From Flavobacterium beibuense (GTDB lineage: Bacteria; Bacteroidota; Bacteroidia; Flavobacteriales; Flavobacteriaceae), in contig NZ_JUIW01000013.1 of assembly GCF_004151245.1 (NCBI RefSeq), positions 31,812-95,811 of the forward strand: DNA of 64,000 nt. The letters run 5' to 3'. Below are positions 15,927-24,019 of this stretch, piece after piece. The notes under the pieces were generated by a model. It saw nothing but the letters and a program-made list of their open reading frames with translations, had not been told where the DNA came from and did not search any database. The stretch's first letter is position 1. Each line of letters begins with the position of its first letter. The position numbers and the translations under genes are program-made.

Positions 15927-16964
15927 ATGAAACTTAGGAATTCTCTATTCGCTTTATTGGCAGGTTCTCTGTTTTTCGTGTCTTGTAGCAGTGACGACGA
16001 TACTACTCCTGTAGCTTCGGGCGCTTATGCAAACGGAACTTTTGTACTTAACGAAGGTAACAGTAACCCGTCTTCAGGTACAGTATCTTTTATTGGTAAT
16101 AACGGTGCTTTAGAGCAGGATATTTATACTGCTGTAAATCCGGGTGCTCCTGCTATAGGTACTTACCTTCAGTCTATGTTCTTTAGTGATGATTATGCAT
16201 TTATCATCTCGGGACAGGCAAATAAAATTACTGTTGTAGACCGTTATACTTTTGAGTTTGTAGCCAGTATAGATACAGATTTTACTAATCCGCGTTATGG
16301 TGCAGTTATAAACGGCAAGGCTTATGTAACAAACACTAACGATTACGGGCTTGCAGACGATTTCCTTACTGTAATTAATCTTGAAGACTTTAGTACTACT
16401 ACTGTAGATCTTAATAATTATGCAGAAAGAGTACTTGTTGAGAACGGTAAACTTTATATCGCAAACGGATATTACGGCAGCGGTACATCGGTAACTGTAT
16501 TTAACCCGGCTAACAATACTGTTGATACTGTAATTGAACTTGGAGATTCGCCAAACTCTTTTGATGAGCAGGATGGTGCACTTTATGTAATGGGTGACTC
16601 TAAAATAAGCAGAATCAACCTTTCTAACAACACTGTAAGCGGTACTATTGAGCTTACTGAGGCTTTAGCAGGTGCTAAAAACCTTACTATTGAAGAAGGA
16701 AATATATATTTTACTGTTGATACTGCAGTATACAGCTTTTCTGTAAACAGCAATACCTTACCTACAGAAGCTGCATTTAGCTATGAGTCAAACTCTGCTT
16801 GGGGAGCTATGTACGGATTTAATGTTTATGGAGGAAGAATTTATATTGCTGATGGTGGTGATTTTTCTTCGGACAGCGAAGTTTATGTTTACGGATCAAA
16901 CGGAACACTTATATCTACCTATGAGGTAGGAGTAGGGCCTAACAGCTTCTACTTTAATAATTAG
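15927..16964 (+). CDS. BtuG-like surface beta-propeller lipoprotein (YncE/DUF5074 type)
   Basis: 345 residues, lipoprotein signal ending LFFVSC with SSDDD after the Cys. Acidic residues directly after the lipidated Cys are the Bacteroidota signal for export to the cell surface. The body is a repeated propeller (YNFV/YVTNTNDY..., KLYIANGYYGSG, ALYVMGDSKISRI, KIYIADGGDF). In gut Bacteroides, the propeller lipoprotein BtuG caps BtuB and binds B12 with extreme affinity; this gene's position 14 bases after the receptor and under the same riboswitch suggests the same job. Homology to BtuG itself is inferred from fold and context, not searched. Confidence 0.8.
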   Translation: MKLRNSLFALLAGSLFFVSCSSDDDTTPVASGAYANGTFVLNEGNSNPSSGTVSFIGNNGALEQDIYTAVNPGAPAIGTYLQSMFFSDDYAFIISGQANKITVVDRYTFEFVASIDTDFTNPRYGAVINGKAYVTNTNDYGLADDFLTVINLEDFSTTTVDLNNYAERVLVENGKLYIANGYYGSGTSVTVFNPANNTVDTVIELGDSPNSFDEQDGALYVMGDSKISRINLSNNTVSGTIELTEALAGAKNLTIEEGNIYFTVDTAVYSFSVNSNTLPTEAAFSYESNSAWGAMYGFNVYGGRIYIADGGDFSSDSEVYVYGSNGTLISTYEVGVGPNSFYFNN

Positions 16965-17004
16965 TAAATTACTCCAGATTATATTGGTAATTTTGTTTAA
17001 GTTG

Positions 17005-17033
17005 AAAAGGCTTCCCGAGGGAAGCCTTTTTAT
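17005..17033. terminator. Bidirectional Rho-independent terminator
   Basis: AAAAGGCTTCCC and GGGAAGCCTTTT pair perfectly around GA, with T-rich sequence on the plus side and A-rich on the other. It ends the B12 uptake transcript and serves the convergent S41 protease gene. Confidence 0.88.
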
Positions 17034-17034
17034 T

Positions 17035-18501
17035 TTATTGCGGTAAGTTTTTTATAAGATGGTCAAGCCCTTTAGGAGCTTCTTCTATAAACATTTCTTC
17101 GCTAAATGGCTGCAGGTTTTTAGAACCCTTAAATAACCTGTGTGATTTGTGTGGCTGTTGCGGCATTCTGCCTGCTGCTGTTATCTGATTTATGGCGGTA
17201 GCCAATAAAGGTTCATCAGGACTGCCTATTACGCCAAGGTTGTCATAATCTTCGGGCATTTCTATTGTAGGTTCTATACCTTCCTCATATTCACCAAAGC
17301 CGTTCTTGTTTACAATTTTAAGCACTATAGGCTGCATGGCATAACGGTGGCTTGGGTCTACATCATTTTTAGAAAAATCAGGGGAGTCATATAATGTTAC
17401 CGAACCCACATTTTTACCTATGGTGGTGGTTCCTATTACAACCACATCCACATAAGGCTTAAGGCAGTTTATTATCAGCTCGCTGGCAGAAGCAGTACTT
17501 CCTGTAGCCAGTATATAAACCCTGGTTAGATTAAGATGGTTAATGCTTGTGTTGTCAGACAACGATGAGGTAAAGTTATTGGTAATCGCTTCGGGATTGT
17601 TATCTTCAAAATAACTTTGCAGTTTAGGATTCCATTGTTCCTTAGCAAAAAGCTGCCCTTCAAGCTGCTGCCCTGTAATCATACTGGCAAGGTAAGTTGC
17701 AGTCCTTACAGATCCGCCTCCGTTATAGCGAAGGTCAAGTACAAGTTCGTTAACCCCCTGTGCGACAAAATCGCCAAAAGCATTGTTAAGTTCGGCATCA
17801 TAAGGACTATAAAAGCCATTGTACATTAAATAACCTATAGTTTTGCCACCTTCATTATAAACCACATCACTAAAATAAACAGGGTCTTCGGCATATTGTG
17901 CTTTAGTAAGAGTTACCGATTCTCCGTTAGGAGTTACCGTACCGTCATTATAATCGGCTAGGTTAAGTGTATAAGTATCGCTTCCTAAAAGGTTACGGTA
18001 ATTATTAACAGTCAGGCTAACTCCGTCTACAGCATAAAAAATATCCCCTCTCTGAATATCTTTAGCAGAAGCATCCGTATCGGGCAGTATATAACGAACA
18101 TATCCAAAAATTGATGTCTGGGTTTCGTCAGTATATACAAGGCCATATTCTACACCATTGCTTTTTGAAACCCCCTGTAGTGCGGCTTCCAATACATTAT
18201 AGTCTGATACTAAAACACTAAACCTGTCGCTTTTGGCAGTACTCGTAGGGTCTACATACTTAAGATTATTAAAAAGCGCCTCAGGACTTGAAAAGCCCTG
18301 TAAGTAAGAGTTAAGCTCTCCCTGATTACCAAATCGGTTATCAGCCAGGTCCGGTACATCCGGTTGCCAGTAATAATACAGGTTAAGCCCTTTCCATATA
18401 AAGTCGTTAACAGGAACGGCTTTGTCGTCCATATCATCACAGCTTTGCAGGGTAAAAGCCGAAAGAAGCAATAAGGTAAGGATGGTACTTATCTTTTTCA
18501 T
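17035..18501 (-). CDS. S41-family C-terminal-processing peptidase, lipoprotein
   Basis: 488 residues from the ATG at 18501, which yields the lipoprotein signal MKKISTILTLLLLSAFTLQSC followed by DDMDD; a longer frame upstream lacks a signal and lies in the divergent promoter. A PDZ-like region (YGLVYTDE..., DIQRGDIFYAVDGVSLT) precedes the S41 domain with LVLDLRYNGGGSV, the catalytic Ser in TGSTASASELIINCL and a Lys in TTTIGKNVGS. It is likely to be a surface or periplasmic Tsp/CtpA-type serine protease with Ser-Lys chemistry. Transcribed divergently from the ECF sigma gene. Confidence 0.9.
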   Translation of the reverse strand: MKKISTILTLLLLSAFTLQSCDDMDDKAVPVNDFIWKGLNLYYYWQPDVPDLADNRFGNQGELNSYLQGFSSPEALFNNLKYVDPTSTAKSDRFSVLVSDYNVLEAALQGVSKSNGVEYGLVYTDETQTSIFGYVRYILPDTDASAKDIQRGDIFYAVDGVSLTVNNYRNLLGSDTYTLNLADYNDGTVTPNGESVTLTKAQYAEDPVYFSDVVYNEGGKTIGYLMYNGFYSPYDAELNNAFGDFVAQGVNELVLDLRYNGGGSVRTATYLASMITGQQLEGQLFAKEQWNPKLQSYFEDNNPEAITNNFTSSLSDNTSINHLNLTRVYILATGSTASASELIINCLKPYVDVVVIGTTTIGKNVGSVTLYDSPDFSKNDVDPSHRYAMQPIVLKIVNKNGFGEYEEGIEPTIEMPEDYDNLGVIGSPDEPLLATAINQITAAGRMPQQPHKSHRLFKGSKNLQPFSEEMFIEEAPKGLDHLIKNLPQ

Positions 18502-18616
18502 GTAAGCAGTTTTAAGTATATAAAACGTAAATTTAATATTTTTAATATTATTTGTAACAAAAAATAAAGGTATTCGTCTTCCTATTATAAAACCAATAAC
18601 AACCAGCATTAATGTA

Positions 18617-19132
18617 ATGAACCAGTCGGAGTTTGTAAATATTATCACTCCTTTTAAAGACCGGGTATACCGGTTGGCAAAAAGGCTCCTTATAAGCAAT
18701 GAGGAAGCCGAGGATGCCACGCAGGAGGTTATGGTACGGCTTTGGAAAAACAAGAATAAGCTGGAAAGCTATTCAAGTGTAGAAGCACTGGCCATGACAA
18801 TAACAAAAAATTACTGTCTGGATCAGTTAAAGTCTAAAAGGGCAACAGAAATGAGATTAGTACATTCTAATTACAGTGACCGGGAGCCCGGACTGCAGCA
18901 ACAGGCAGAAGACCGAGACAGTTGGGAATGGGCAGAAAAGCTTATGAATAAGCTCCCGGAACAGCAGCGCCTTATTTTGCAGATGAGGGATGTGGAACAG
19001 TATGACTTTGAAGAGATTGCAAAAATTATGGATATGAATGAATCGGCAGTGAGGGTAGCCCTGTCCCGCGCCAGAAAGATGATGAGGGAAGAACTAACAA
19101 AAATGCACAGTTATGGAATTAAGAGAAATTGA
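18617..19132 (+). CDS. ECF RNA polymerase sigma factor
   Basis: 171 residues with region 2 (VYRLAKRLLISNEEAEDATQEVMVRLWKN, about 17-45) and region 4 (LPEQQRLILQMRDVEQYDFEEIAKIMDMNESAVRVALSRARK, about 115-157), and no region 3, the ECF plan. Its 3' end overlaps a putative anti-sigma gene by 20 bases, and three DUF4252 genes follow, so it probably controls their expression and its own. Signal and promoter sequence are unknown. Confidence 0.93.
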   Translation: MNQSEFVNIITPFKDRVYRLAKRLLISNEEAEDATQEVMVRLWKNKNKLESYSSVEALAMTITKNYCLDQLKSKRATEMRLVHSNYSDREPGLQQQAEDRDSWEWAEKLMNKLPEQQRLILQMRDVEQYDFEEIAKIMDMNESAVRVALSRARKMMREELTKMHSYGIKRN

Positions 19133-19547
19133 AATACTACTAGATAAATATTTTGACGCAGAAACCAGTGTTGCCGAAGAAAATCAGCTTAAGATGTACT
19201 TTTCTTCATCCAATGTGGCGCCTCATTTGGAGCAGTACAGGTCTATGTTTGGATATTTTGCCCAGGCAGGCAGGCAGCGCTTTGAAAAGACGATACCATT
19301 AAAAACTAAGAAACGCTATGTAGGATGGCTATCGGTTGCAGCAAGTGTTGTTATAGCATTTGGCGTGTTTACCTTTATTAACAAGGAACCCCAGGAAGAC
19401 CTTGGTACTTTTGATGATCCCGAAATTGCCTTAAGGGAAACTCAAAAAGCACTTAACCTGCTTTCTAACAATGTAAATAAGGGAGTAAACAGCATTAACT
19501 ACCTGGAAGAGTATGAGAACTCAAGAAAAACAATTTTTAAAAAATAA
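19113..19547 (+). CDS. Putative anti-sigma factor, single-pass membrane protein
   Basis: 144 residues. The N-terminal part (LREIEILLDKYFDAETSVAEENQLKMYF) resembles the helical zinc-free anti-sigma-like segments of Bacteroidota. A transmembrane helix follows at about residues 69-88 (VGWLSVAASVVIAFGVFTFI) and then a short periplasmic tail. It overlaps the sigma gene by 20 bases, a strong sign of coupled sigma/anti-sigma production. No recognised anti-sigma zinc motif, so the role is from layout and context. Confidence 0.75.
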   Translation: MELREIEILLDKYFDAETSVAEENQLKMYFSSSNVAPHLEQYRSMFGYFAQAGRQRFEKTIPLKTKKRYVGWLSVAASVVIAFGVFTFINKEPQEDLGTFDDPEIALRETQKALNLLSNNVNKGVNSINYLEEYENSRKTIFKK

Positions 19548-19551
19548 AACA

Positions 19552-19998
19552 ATGAAAAAATTTATAGCCATTTTAGTAATAATGCTTTCTCCGGTGCTGT
19601 TTTATGCACAGAGCGCATTCGACAAATTTGATGACAAAGACGGTATAGATGTGGTTTCGCTGGATAAAACTATGCTTGATCTTGCCGGTGACGACCTTAA
19701 ACTAGGTAATGATGAGCAGGATATGGTAACCAAGTTTACTAAAGACCTGCAACAGCTTAAGATTTACAGTACTGAGGTTAAAAAATACAAGAACCAAATT
19801 GCCGATGCTGTAAAGAATTATGTAAAGGACAATAAACTGGAATCTCTTGTTAGTGTAAAGGATGACGGCGAAACCGTGAAAATTTACGCAAGACACAACA
19901 GGAGTGATGAAACTATTGAAGAAGTGTTAGTGTTCGTAGACAGTGGTAAGAAAGACGAGACAGTTCTTGTTACCTTTACCGGAAAAGTGAAACTATAA
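19552..19998 (+). CDS. Secreted DUF4252 protein (1 of 3)
   Basis: 148 residues from the ATG at 19552, which starts a signal peptide MKKFIAILVIMLSPVLFYAQ; an earlier in-frame start at 19513 lies within the anti-sigma gene. The mature part (SAFDKFDDKDGIDVVSLDKTML..., LKIYSTEVKKYKNQIADAVKNYV, VKDDGETVKIYARHN) matches the DUF4252 pattern of Bacteroidota. Role unknown. It is a paralogue of the next two genes and shares their operon with the sigma pair. Confidence 0.85.
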   Translation: MKKFIAILVIMLSPVLFYAQSAFDKFDDKDGIDVVSLDKTMLDLAGDDLKLGNDEQDMVTKFTKDLQQLKIYSTEVKKYKNQIADAVKNYVKDNKLESLVSVKDDGETVKIYARHNRSDETIEEVLVFVDSGKKDETVLVTFTGKVKL

Positions 19999-20032
19999 TA
20001 AATTGCCATAAACTTAATTTAAATACCACGTA

Positions 20033-20560
20033 ATGAAAAAGCTGATTGTAACTTTTGTATTAGTGCTGATGCCAACGCTGTTTTTTGCTCAGTCCATGTT
20101 TGATAAGTTCGAGGATGAGGATGAGATAATGACGGTACTGGTTAATAAAAAGATGTTTGAACTTATGGGGAACGTAAAGTCTGACCCTAACAATAAGAAC
20201 TCACAGCAATTTTTTGACCTTATAAAAAGGCTGGATAACCTTAAGGTTTTTACCACGGAAAGCACTAAGCACAAAGCGGAAATGAAAAAAACAGTGGATG
20301 CTTATCTTAAAAAGTATCCGCTTGAAGAACTGATGCGTATTAATGAAGGTGGAAGAAGTATCAAGATTTATGTAAAATCAGGTGCTACATCATCTCAGGT
20401 TAAAGAACTCCTTATGTTTATGGATGGAGGAGACGAAGAAACAGTATTAATGTCGCTTACCGGTAACTTTGATATTAAGGAGATATCTTTCCTTACGGAT
20501 TATATGAAAATACCGGGTGGTGATGAGATAAAAAAAGCATCATCTAAAAAATCTAAATAA
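20033..20560 (+). CDS. Secreted DUF4252 protein (2 of 3)
   Basis: 175 residues with signal peptide (LIVTFVLVLMPTLFFAQ). The mature domain is parallel to its neighbour: SMFDKFEDEDEIMTVLVNKKMFELM, LDNLKVFTTESTKHKAEMKKTVDAYL, MRINEGGRSIKIYVKSG, LLMFMDGGDEETVLMSLTG. It carries a longer C-terminal Lys/Ser-rich tail than the first copy. 34 bases separate it from copy 1. Function unknown; exported. Confidence 0.85.
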   Translation: MKKLIVTFVLVLMPTLFFAQSMFDKFEDEDEIMTVLVNKKMFELMGNVKSDPNNKNSQQFFDLIKRLDNLKVFTTESTKHKAEMKKTVDAYLKKYPLEELMRINEGGRSIKIYVKSGATSSQVKELLMFMDGGDEETVLMSLTGNFDIKEISFLTDYMKIPGGDEIKKASSKKSK

Positions 20561-20566
20561 CCCACG

Positions 20567-21127
20567 ATGAAAACCATTTATTATCTTTTCGGACTTGTAA
20601 TTATAGCGGTGCTTACACTGGTATCGTGCGAGTCTAAGCCATCGCTGCAAAAGTATTTTGTAGAGAAATCGCAGTCAAATGAATTTATGGCTTTTGATTT
20701 GGGTACTGATATCATTAAGGCAGCTGGTTCTGATAACCTTACGGCAGATCAGGAGAAGGCACTTAAAGCAGTAAGAAAACTTAATATACTTATATTCAAG
20801 TCAGACTCTACAGATACAAATGTAGCCCACTATAAAGAAGAGACTACAAAGGTAAAGAACATTCTTAAAAACGGCGAGTATGAGGAACTTATGAGAGTGG
20901 GTTCCGGTAAAGACGGTGCCAGTATAAACATGCTGGGGGAGAATGACGATATTGATGAGTTTGTGGTTTTCCTTCGCAAGGATGGTGTTTTTGGGCTAAT
21001 AAGGGTTTTAGGAGACGAAATGACACCAACCGATGTGCTTACAATAATGCAACTGGTCGAAAAATCAGGGGTAGATATGGCACAGCTACAGCCTGCACTG
21101 AATGAAATAAATGGAAGTAAAGGTTAA
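20567..21127 (+). CDS. DUF4252 lipoprotein (3 of 3)
   Basis: 186 residues with a lipoprotein signal (LFGLVIIAVLTLVSC, then ESKPS), so it is membrane-anchored while its two paralogues are secreted without Cys. The DUF4252-like core is visible in YFVEKSQSNEFMAFDLGTDIIK, VRKLNILIFKSDSTDT, LMRVGSGKDGASINML and VVFLRKDGVFGLIRVLGDE. It starts 6 bases after copy 2 and is followed by a terminator. A surface- or periplasm-facing set of three related proteins under one ECF sigma factor is the likely arrangement. Confidence 0.82.
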   Translation: MKTIYYLFGLVIIAVLTLVSCESKPSLQKYFVEKSQSNEFMAFDLGTDIIKAAGSDNLTADQEKALKAVRKLNILIFKSDSTDTNVAHYKEETTKVKNILKNGEYEELMRVGSGKDGASINMLGENDDIDEFVVFLRKDGVFGLIRVLGDEMTPTDVLTIMQLVEKSGVDMAQLQPALNEINGSKG

Positions 21128-21147
21128 TCTAAAGATTATTATAAAAG

Positions 21148-21177
21148 AAAATCCGTTGCATTGCAGCGGATTTTTTT
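21148..21177. terminator. Rho-independent terminator of the sigma/DUF4252 operon
   Basis: AATCCGTTGCA and TGCAGCGGATT pair (one G-T) and a run of seven T follows. It overlaps the end of the convergent crtZ gene. Confidence 0.85.
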
Positions 21178-21619
21178 ATTTCTTAAAGTATTTAAACGGT
21201 ACGATTAGCATACCGAAACATTCTCCCTGATCTTTTCCTAAATGCTTATGGTGCATTTTATGTGCCCTCCTTACAGCTTTTGCATATCGGTTATTAGCAT
21301 TTCTTAGAAACTTAAACCGCTGGTGAATAAAAATATCATGTACAAAAAAGTAAGCAATACCATAGGCTAGAATGCCTAAGCCAATGGCAAGCCCTATATC
21401 GAGTATATTGTATTTCCAAAGTAAAAAGAAGCCTATACTAACCAGCGCATAAAAAATAAAGAAAGCATCGTTGCGCTCAAACCACGAGTCATGGTCTTTT
21501 CGGTGATGGTCTTTGTGCAGGCTCCATAAAAAGCCATGCATTATAAATTTATGGGTAAACCAAGCCATAAATTCCATAAAGCAAAAAGTTAGTACAAAAA
21601 CAAGTATATAAATCCACAT
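21176..21619 (-). CDS. crtZ: Beta-carotene hydroxylase (CrtZ type)
   Basis: 147 residues with three or four membrane helices and the histidine clusters of the fatty-acid hydroxylase family: HKFIMHGFLWSLHKDHHRKDHDSW near the start, HDIFIH in the middle, and RAHKMHHKHLG near the end. These bind the di-iron centre that hydroxylates the beta-ionone rings of carotene to zeaxanthin. It is the last gene of a minus-strand crtI-crtB-crtZ operon, 11 bases after crtB. No lycopene cyclase gene is visible in this operon, so it must be elsewhere. Confidence 0.92.
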   Translation of the reverse strand: MWIYILVFVLTFCFMEFMAWFTHKFIMHGFLWSLHKDHHRKDHDSWFERNDAFFIFYALVSIGFFLLWKYNILDIGLAIGLGILAYGIAYFFVHDIFIHQRFKFLRNANNRYAKAVRRAHKMHHKHLGKDQGECFGMLIVPFKYFKK

Positions 21620-21630
21620 GGCTTATAATT

Positions 21631-22470
21631 TTAAATAAAGTTAAGGCGATAATTTAAATAGCACTGTGCCAAAAGCCCTAATTTTTGATAATTAGGTACT
21701 CTTATACGCCTGTTCTTAATTTCAAGAGGCGGAGTGTTTTTTAGTTTTTTAAGCAATTTCCTGTAATAGGCATAGGCTGTGTAAACACCAAATTTAGCTT
21801 CAACAGGTAGTTTTAGTATCCCTTTATAACCTTCTGCAAGGTCAGCCTCTATCTCTTCAATAATCTGTCTTTTTACCTCGTCGGTCATTTCGTTGAGGTT
21901 AAGCGAAGGGAAGTAGTTGCGTTCCAGTTCCTCGGTGTCGGCTTTTAAATCCCTAAGGAAGTTTACCTTTTGAAAGGCTGAACCTAAACGCATGGCAGGG
22001 CCTTTTAGTTCCTCATAGCGCTTATCATCATTATTTACAAAAACCTTTAGGCACATTAGTCCCACCACATCTGCCGATCCATATATGTATTCGTTGTATT
22101 CAGAAAGGGTAGTGTAATCCTTTTTTACCAAATCCTGCCTCATACTGTTCATAAAGGCATCTATAAGCTGCTGTGGTATATTGTATTTTATAGCGGTATG
22201 CTGAAACGAGTTTAAAACAGGGTTTAGGCTTATTTTATCCCTAAGGGCATTAGTAAGATCTTCTTCAAAAAGGCAGAAAAGCTGTTCTTTGTCATACTCA
22301 TGAAAAGTATCCACGATCTCATCGGCAAACCTTACAAAACCATAAATATTGTAAATGTCCTGCCTTATGCGTGGCGACAGCATTTTTACTGCAGAGGAGA
22401 ACGACGTGCTGTAAGCACGCGTTACATTTTTACTGCACTCATAAGAGATTTTGTCAAATATTGATTTCAT
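21631..22470 (-). CDS. crtB: Phytoene/squalene synthase family (phytoene synthase CrtB)
   Basis: 279 residues with the prenyl-synthase signatures: YGFVRFADEIVDTFHEYD (first Asp-rich site), YIYGSADVVGLMC, and LGSAFQKVNFLRDLKADTEE (second Asp-rich site). It condenses two geranylgeranyl diphosphates to phytoene. It overlaps the crtI gene by 17 bases, so the two are translationally coupled, and precedes crtZ. Squalene synthase is less likely in this gene order. Confidence 0.95.
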   Translation of the reverse strand: MKSIFDKISYECSKNVTRAYSTSFSSAVKMLSPRIRQDIYNIYGFVRFADEIVDTFHEYDKEQLFCLFEEDLTNALRDKISLNPVLNSFQHTAIKYNIPQQLIDAFMNSMRQDLVKKDYTTLSEYNEYIYGSADVVGLMCLKVFVNNDDKRYEELKGPAMRLGSAFQKVNFLRDLKADTEELERNYFPSLNLNEMTDEVKRQIIEEIEADLAEGYKGILKLPVEAKFGVYTAYAYYRKLLKKLKNTPPLEIKNRRIRVPNYQKLGLLAQCYLNYRLNFI

Positions 22471-23965
22471 AGTGCTTCGTTAAGGATTTCTTTGGTTCTT
22501 TGTCCAGTTGTTTTTCTATAAGTCCCGCAACGAGTTTGCCTGATATAAGTGCAGGCGGTACTCCCGGTCCGGGAACAGTTAACTGACCCGTAAAAAACAG
22601 GTTCTTTACTTTCTTGCTTTTTAGCCCAGGCCTTAAAAATGCAGTCTGCATAAGTGTATTGGCCAGTCCGTAAGCATTTCCTTTGTATGAATTATAGTCC
22701 TTTACAAAATCGTTTACACAAAACGATTCTTTAAATAATATGCTGTCTCTAAGTTTTTGCTGTGTTAGGTTTTCCAGTCTTGTAATTATCTTTTCAAAAT
22801 ATTTTTCCCTTAGCTCAGGTGTATCTTCAATTCCTGGTGCAAGCGGTATTAGAAAGGTACCAGCTTCTTTACCAACAGGCATTGCATCAGTATCTGTTTT
22901 ACCGGAGAAGCTGGCATAAAATAAAGGTTCGTCAGGCCATTTGGGATTATCGTAAATGTCAATGGCATGAGTATCAAAATCCGAATCAAAAAACAGGGTA
23001 TGATGCTCTACATTTTCTACTGGCTTATCAAACCCTACATAAAATAATAGGGAAGAAGGGGCGAACACCTTTTTTTGCCAGTAGCCCTCATCATATTGCC
23101 TGAACTTTTTATCTAAAAGTGTTTCTGTATGATGATAGTCGGCACCGCTTAAAATAATATCGGCATATAGCTTTTCTCCATTAACGGTTATATATTCGGC
23201 ACAACCTGTTTCTGATACTCCTATTTTTGAAACGGATGCATTGGTTACAAACTTCACGCCCTGTTCCTTAGCAAGTTTAACCATTCCTTCAACTACGCTG
23301 TACATTCCGTTTTTTGGATACCAGGTACCAAGGCCAAAATCGGCATAATTCATAAAGCTGTAAAAAGAAGGGGTGTCACTGGGTTTTGCACCTAAAAACA
23401 AAACAGGAAATTCGAGTATTTGCACCAAACGTTTGTTCTTGAATTTTTTACGGATGTCTTTTGAAATGTTTCCAAAAAATTGCCCGAGTTTTGCTATGGT
23501 TTGTGGGGTAACCAGTTCCAGTGGGGACAAACCCGGGCGGTAAACCAAATCTTTTATAGCAATATCATAATTGCTTTTTGCTTCACTTATAAAGTTCTTA
23601 AGCTCTGTACTGCTGCCGGGTTCGTTTTCTTCAAATACCCTGTATATATCTTCCAGGTTATCTGCTATGGTTATATAATCTTCTTTACCAAAATAAACAC
23701 TATAGGCAGGAGATAGTTTTTCAAGTTGGTAGTAATCGCGTGGCTTCTTGCCGAAATCCTCAAAAAAACGCTCAAAAACATCGGGCATCCAGTACCATGT
23801 AGGCCCCATGTCAAAAGTGAAACCGTCTTTTTTCAGCTGTCTTGCCCTGCCTCCAAGCGTATCGTTCTTTTCGTAAACAGTCACGTCGTTACCTTCGCCG
23901 GCTAAATAGGCAGCGGCAGCAAGTGAGGAAAATCCTGAACCGATTATTTTAATAGTAGCATTCAT
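22454..23965 (-). CDS. crtI: Phytoene desaturase (CrtI type)
   Basis: 503 residues. FAD-binding Rossmann start KIIGSGFSSLAAAAYLA, then YEKNDTLGGRARQLKKDGFTFDMGPTWYWMPD, and the C-terminal bacterial phytoene-desaturase signature FFTGQLTVPGPGVPPALISGKL. It introduces the double bonds turning phytoene into lycopene at the membrane. First crt gene of the operon, following the CarH-like regulator by 54 bases; that gap holds a perfect inverted repeat that is a likely regulator site. Confidence 0.95.
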   Translation of the reverse strand: MNATIKIIGSGFSSLAAAAYLAGEGNDVTVYEKNDTLGGRARQLKKDGFTFDMGPTWYWMPDVFERFFEDFGKKPRDYYQLEKLSPAYSVYFGKEDYITIADNLEDIYRVFEENEPGSSTELKNFISEAKSNYDIAIKDLVYRPGLSPLELVTPQTIAKLGQFFGNISKDIRKKFKNKRLVQILEFPVLFLGAKPSDTPSFYSFMNYADFGLGTWYPKNGMYSVVEGMVKLAKEQGVKFVTNASVSKIGVSETGCAEYITVNGEKLYADIILSGADYHHTETLLDKKFRQYDEGYWQKKVFAPSSLLFYVGFDKPVENVEHHTLFFDSDFDTHAIDIYDNPKWPDEPLFYASFSGKTDTDAMPVGKEAGTFLIPLAPGIEDTPELREKYFEKIITRLENLTQQKLRDSILFKESFCVNDFVKDYNSYKGNAYGLANTLMQTAFLRPGLKSKKVKNLFFTGQLTVPGPGVPPALISGKLVAGLIEKQLDKEPKKSLTKHYEINI

Positions 23966-23998
23966 TTGTTTAATAAAATTAAAAAAATATTAAACAAA
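23965..23998 (-). promoter_or_regulatory. Inverted repeat in the crtI promoter, probable CarH-type operator
   Basis: TTTGTTTAAT (23965-23974) and ATTAAACAAA (23989-23998) form a perfect 10-bp inverted repeat with a 14-base spacer, ending at the crtI ATG. Related arms appear upstream of the regulator's own gene (TTTAAACA and TGTTTAAA at 24935-24965). Shared half-sites next to the regulator and its probable target suggest an operator; not shown experimentally. Confidence 0.55.
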
Positions 23999-24019
23999 AA
24001 CAATAAAGCTTTTGTTAAA

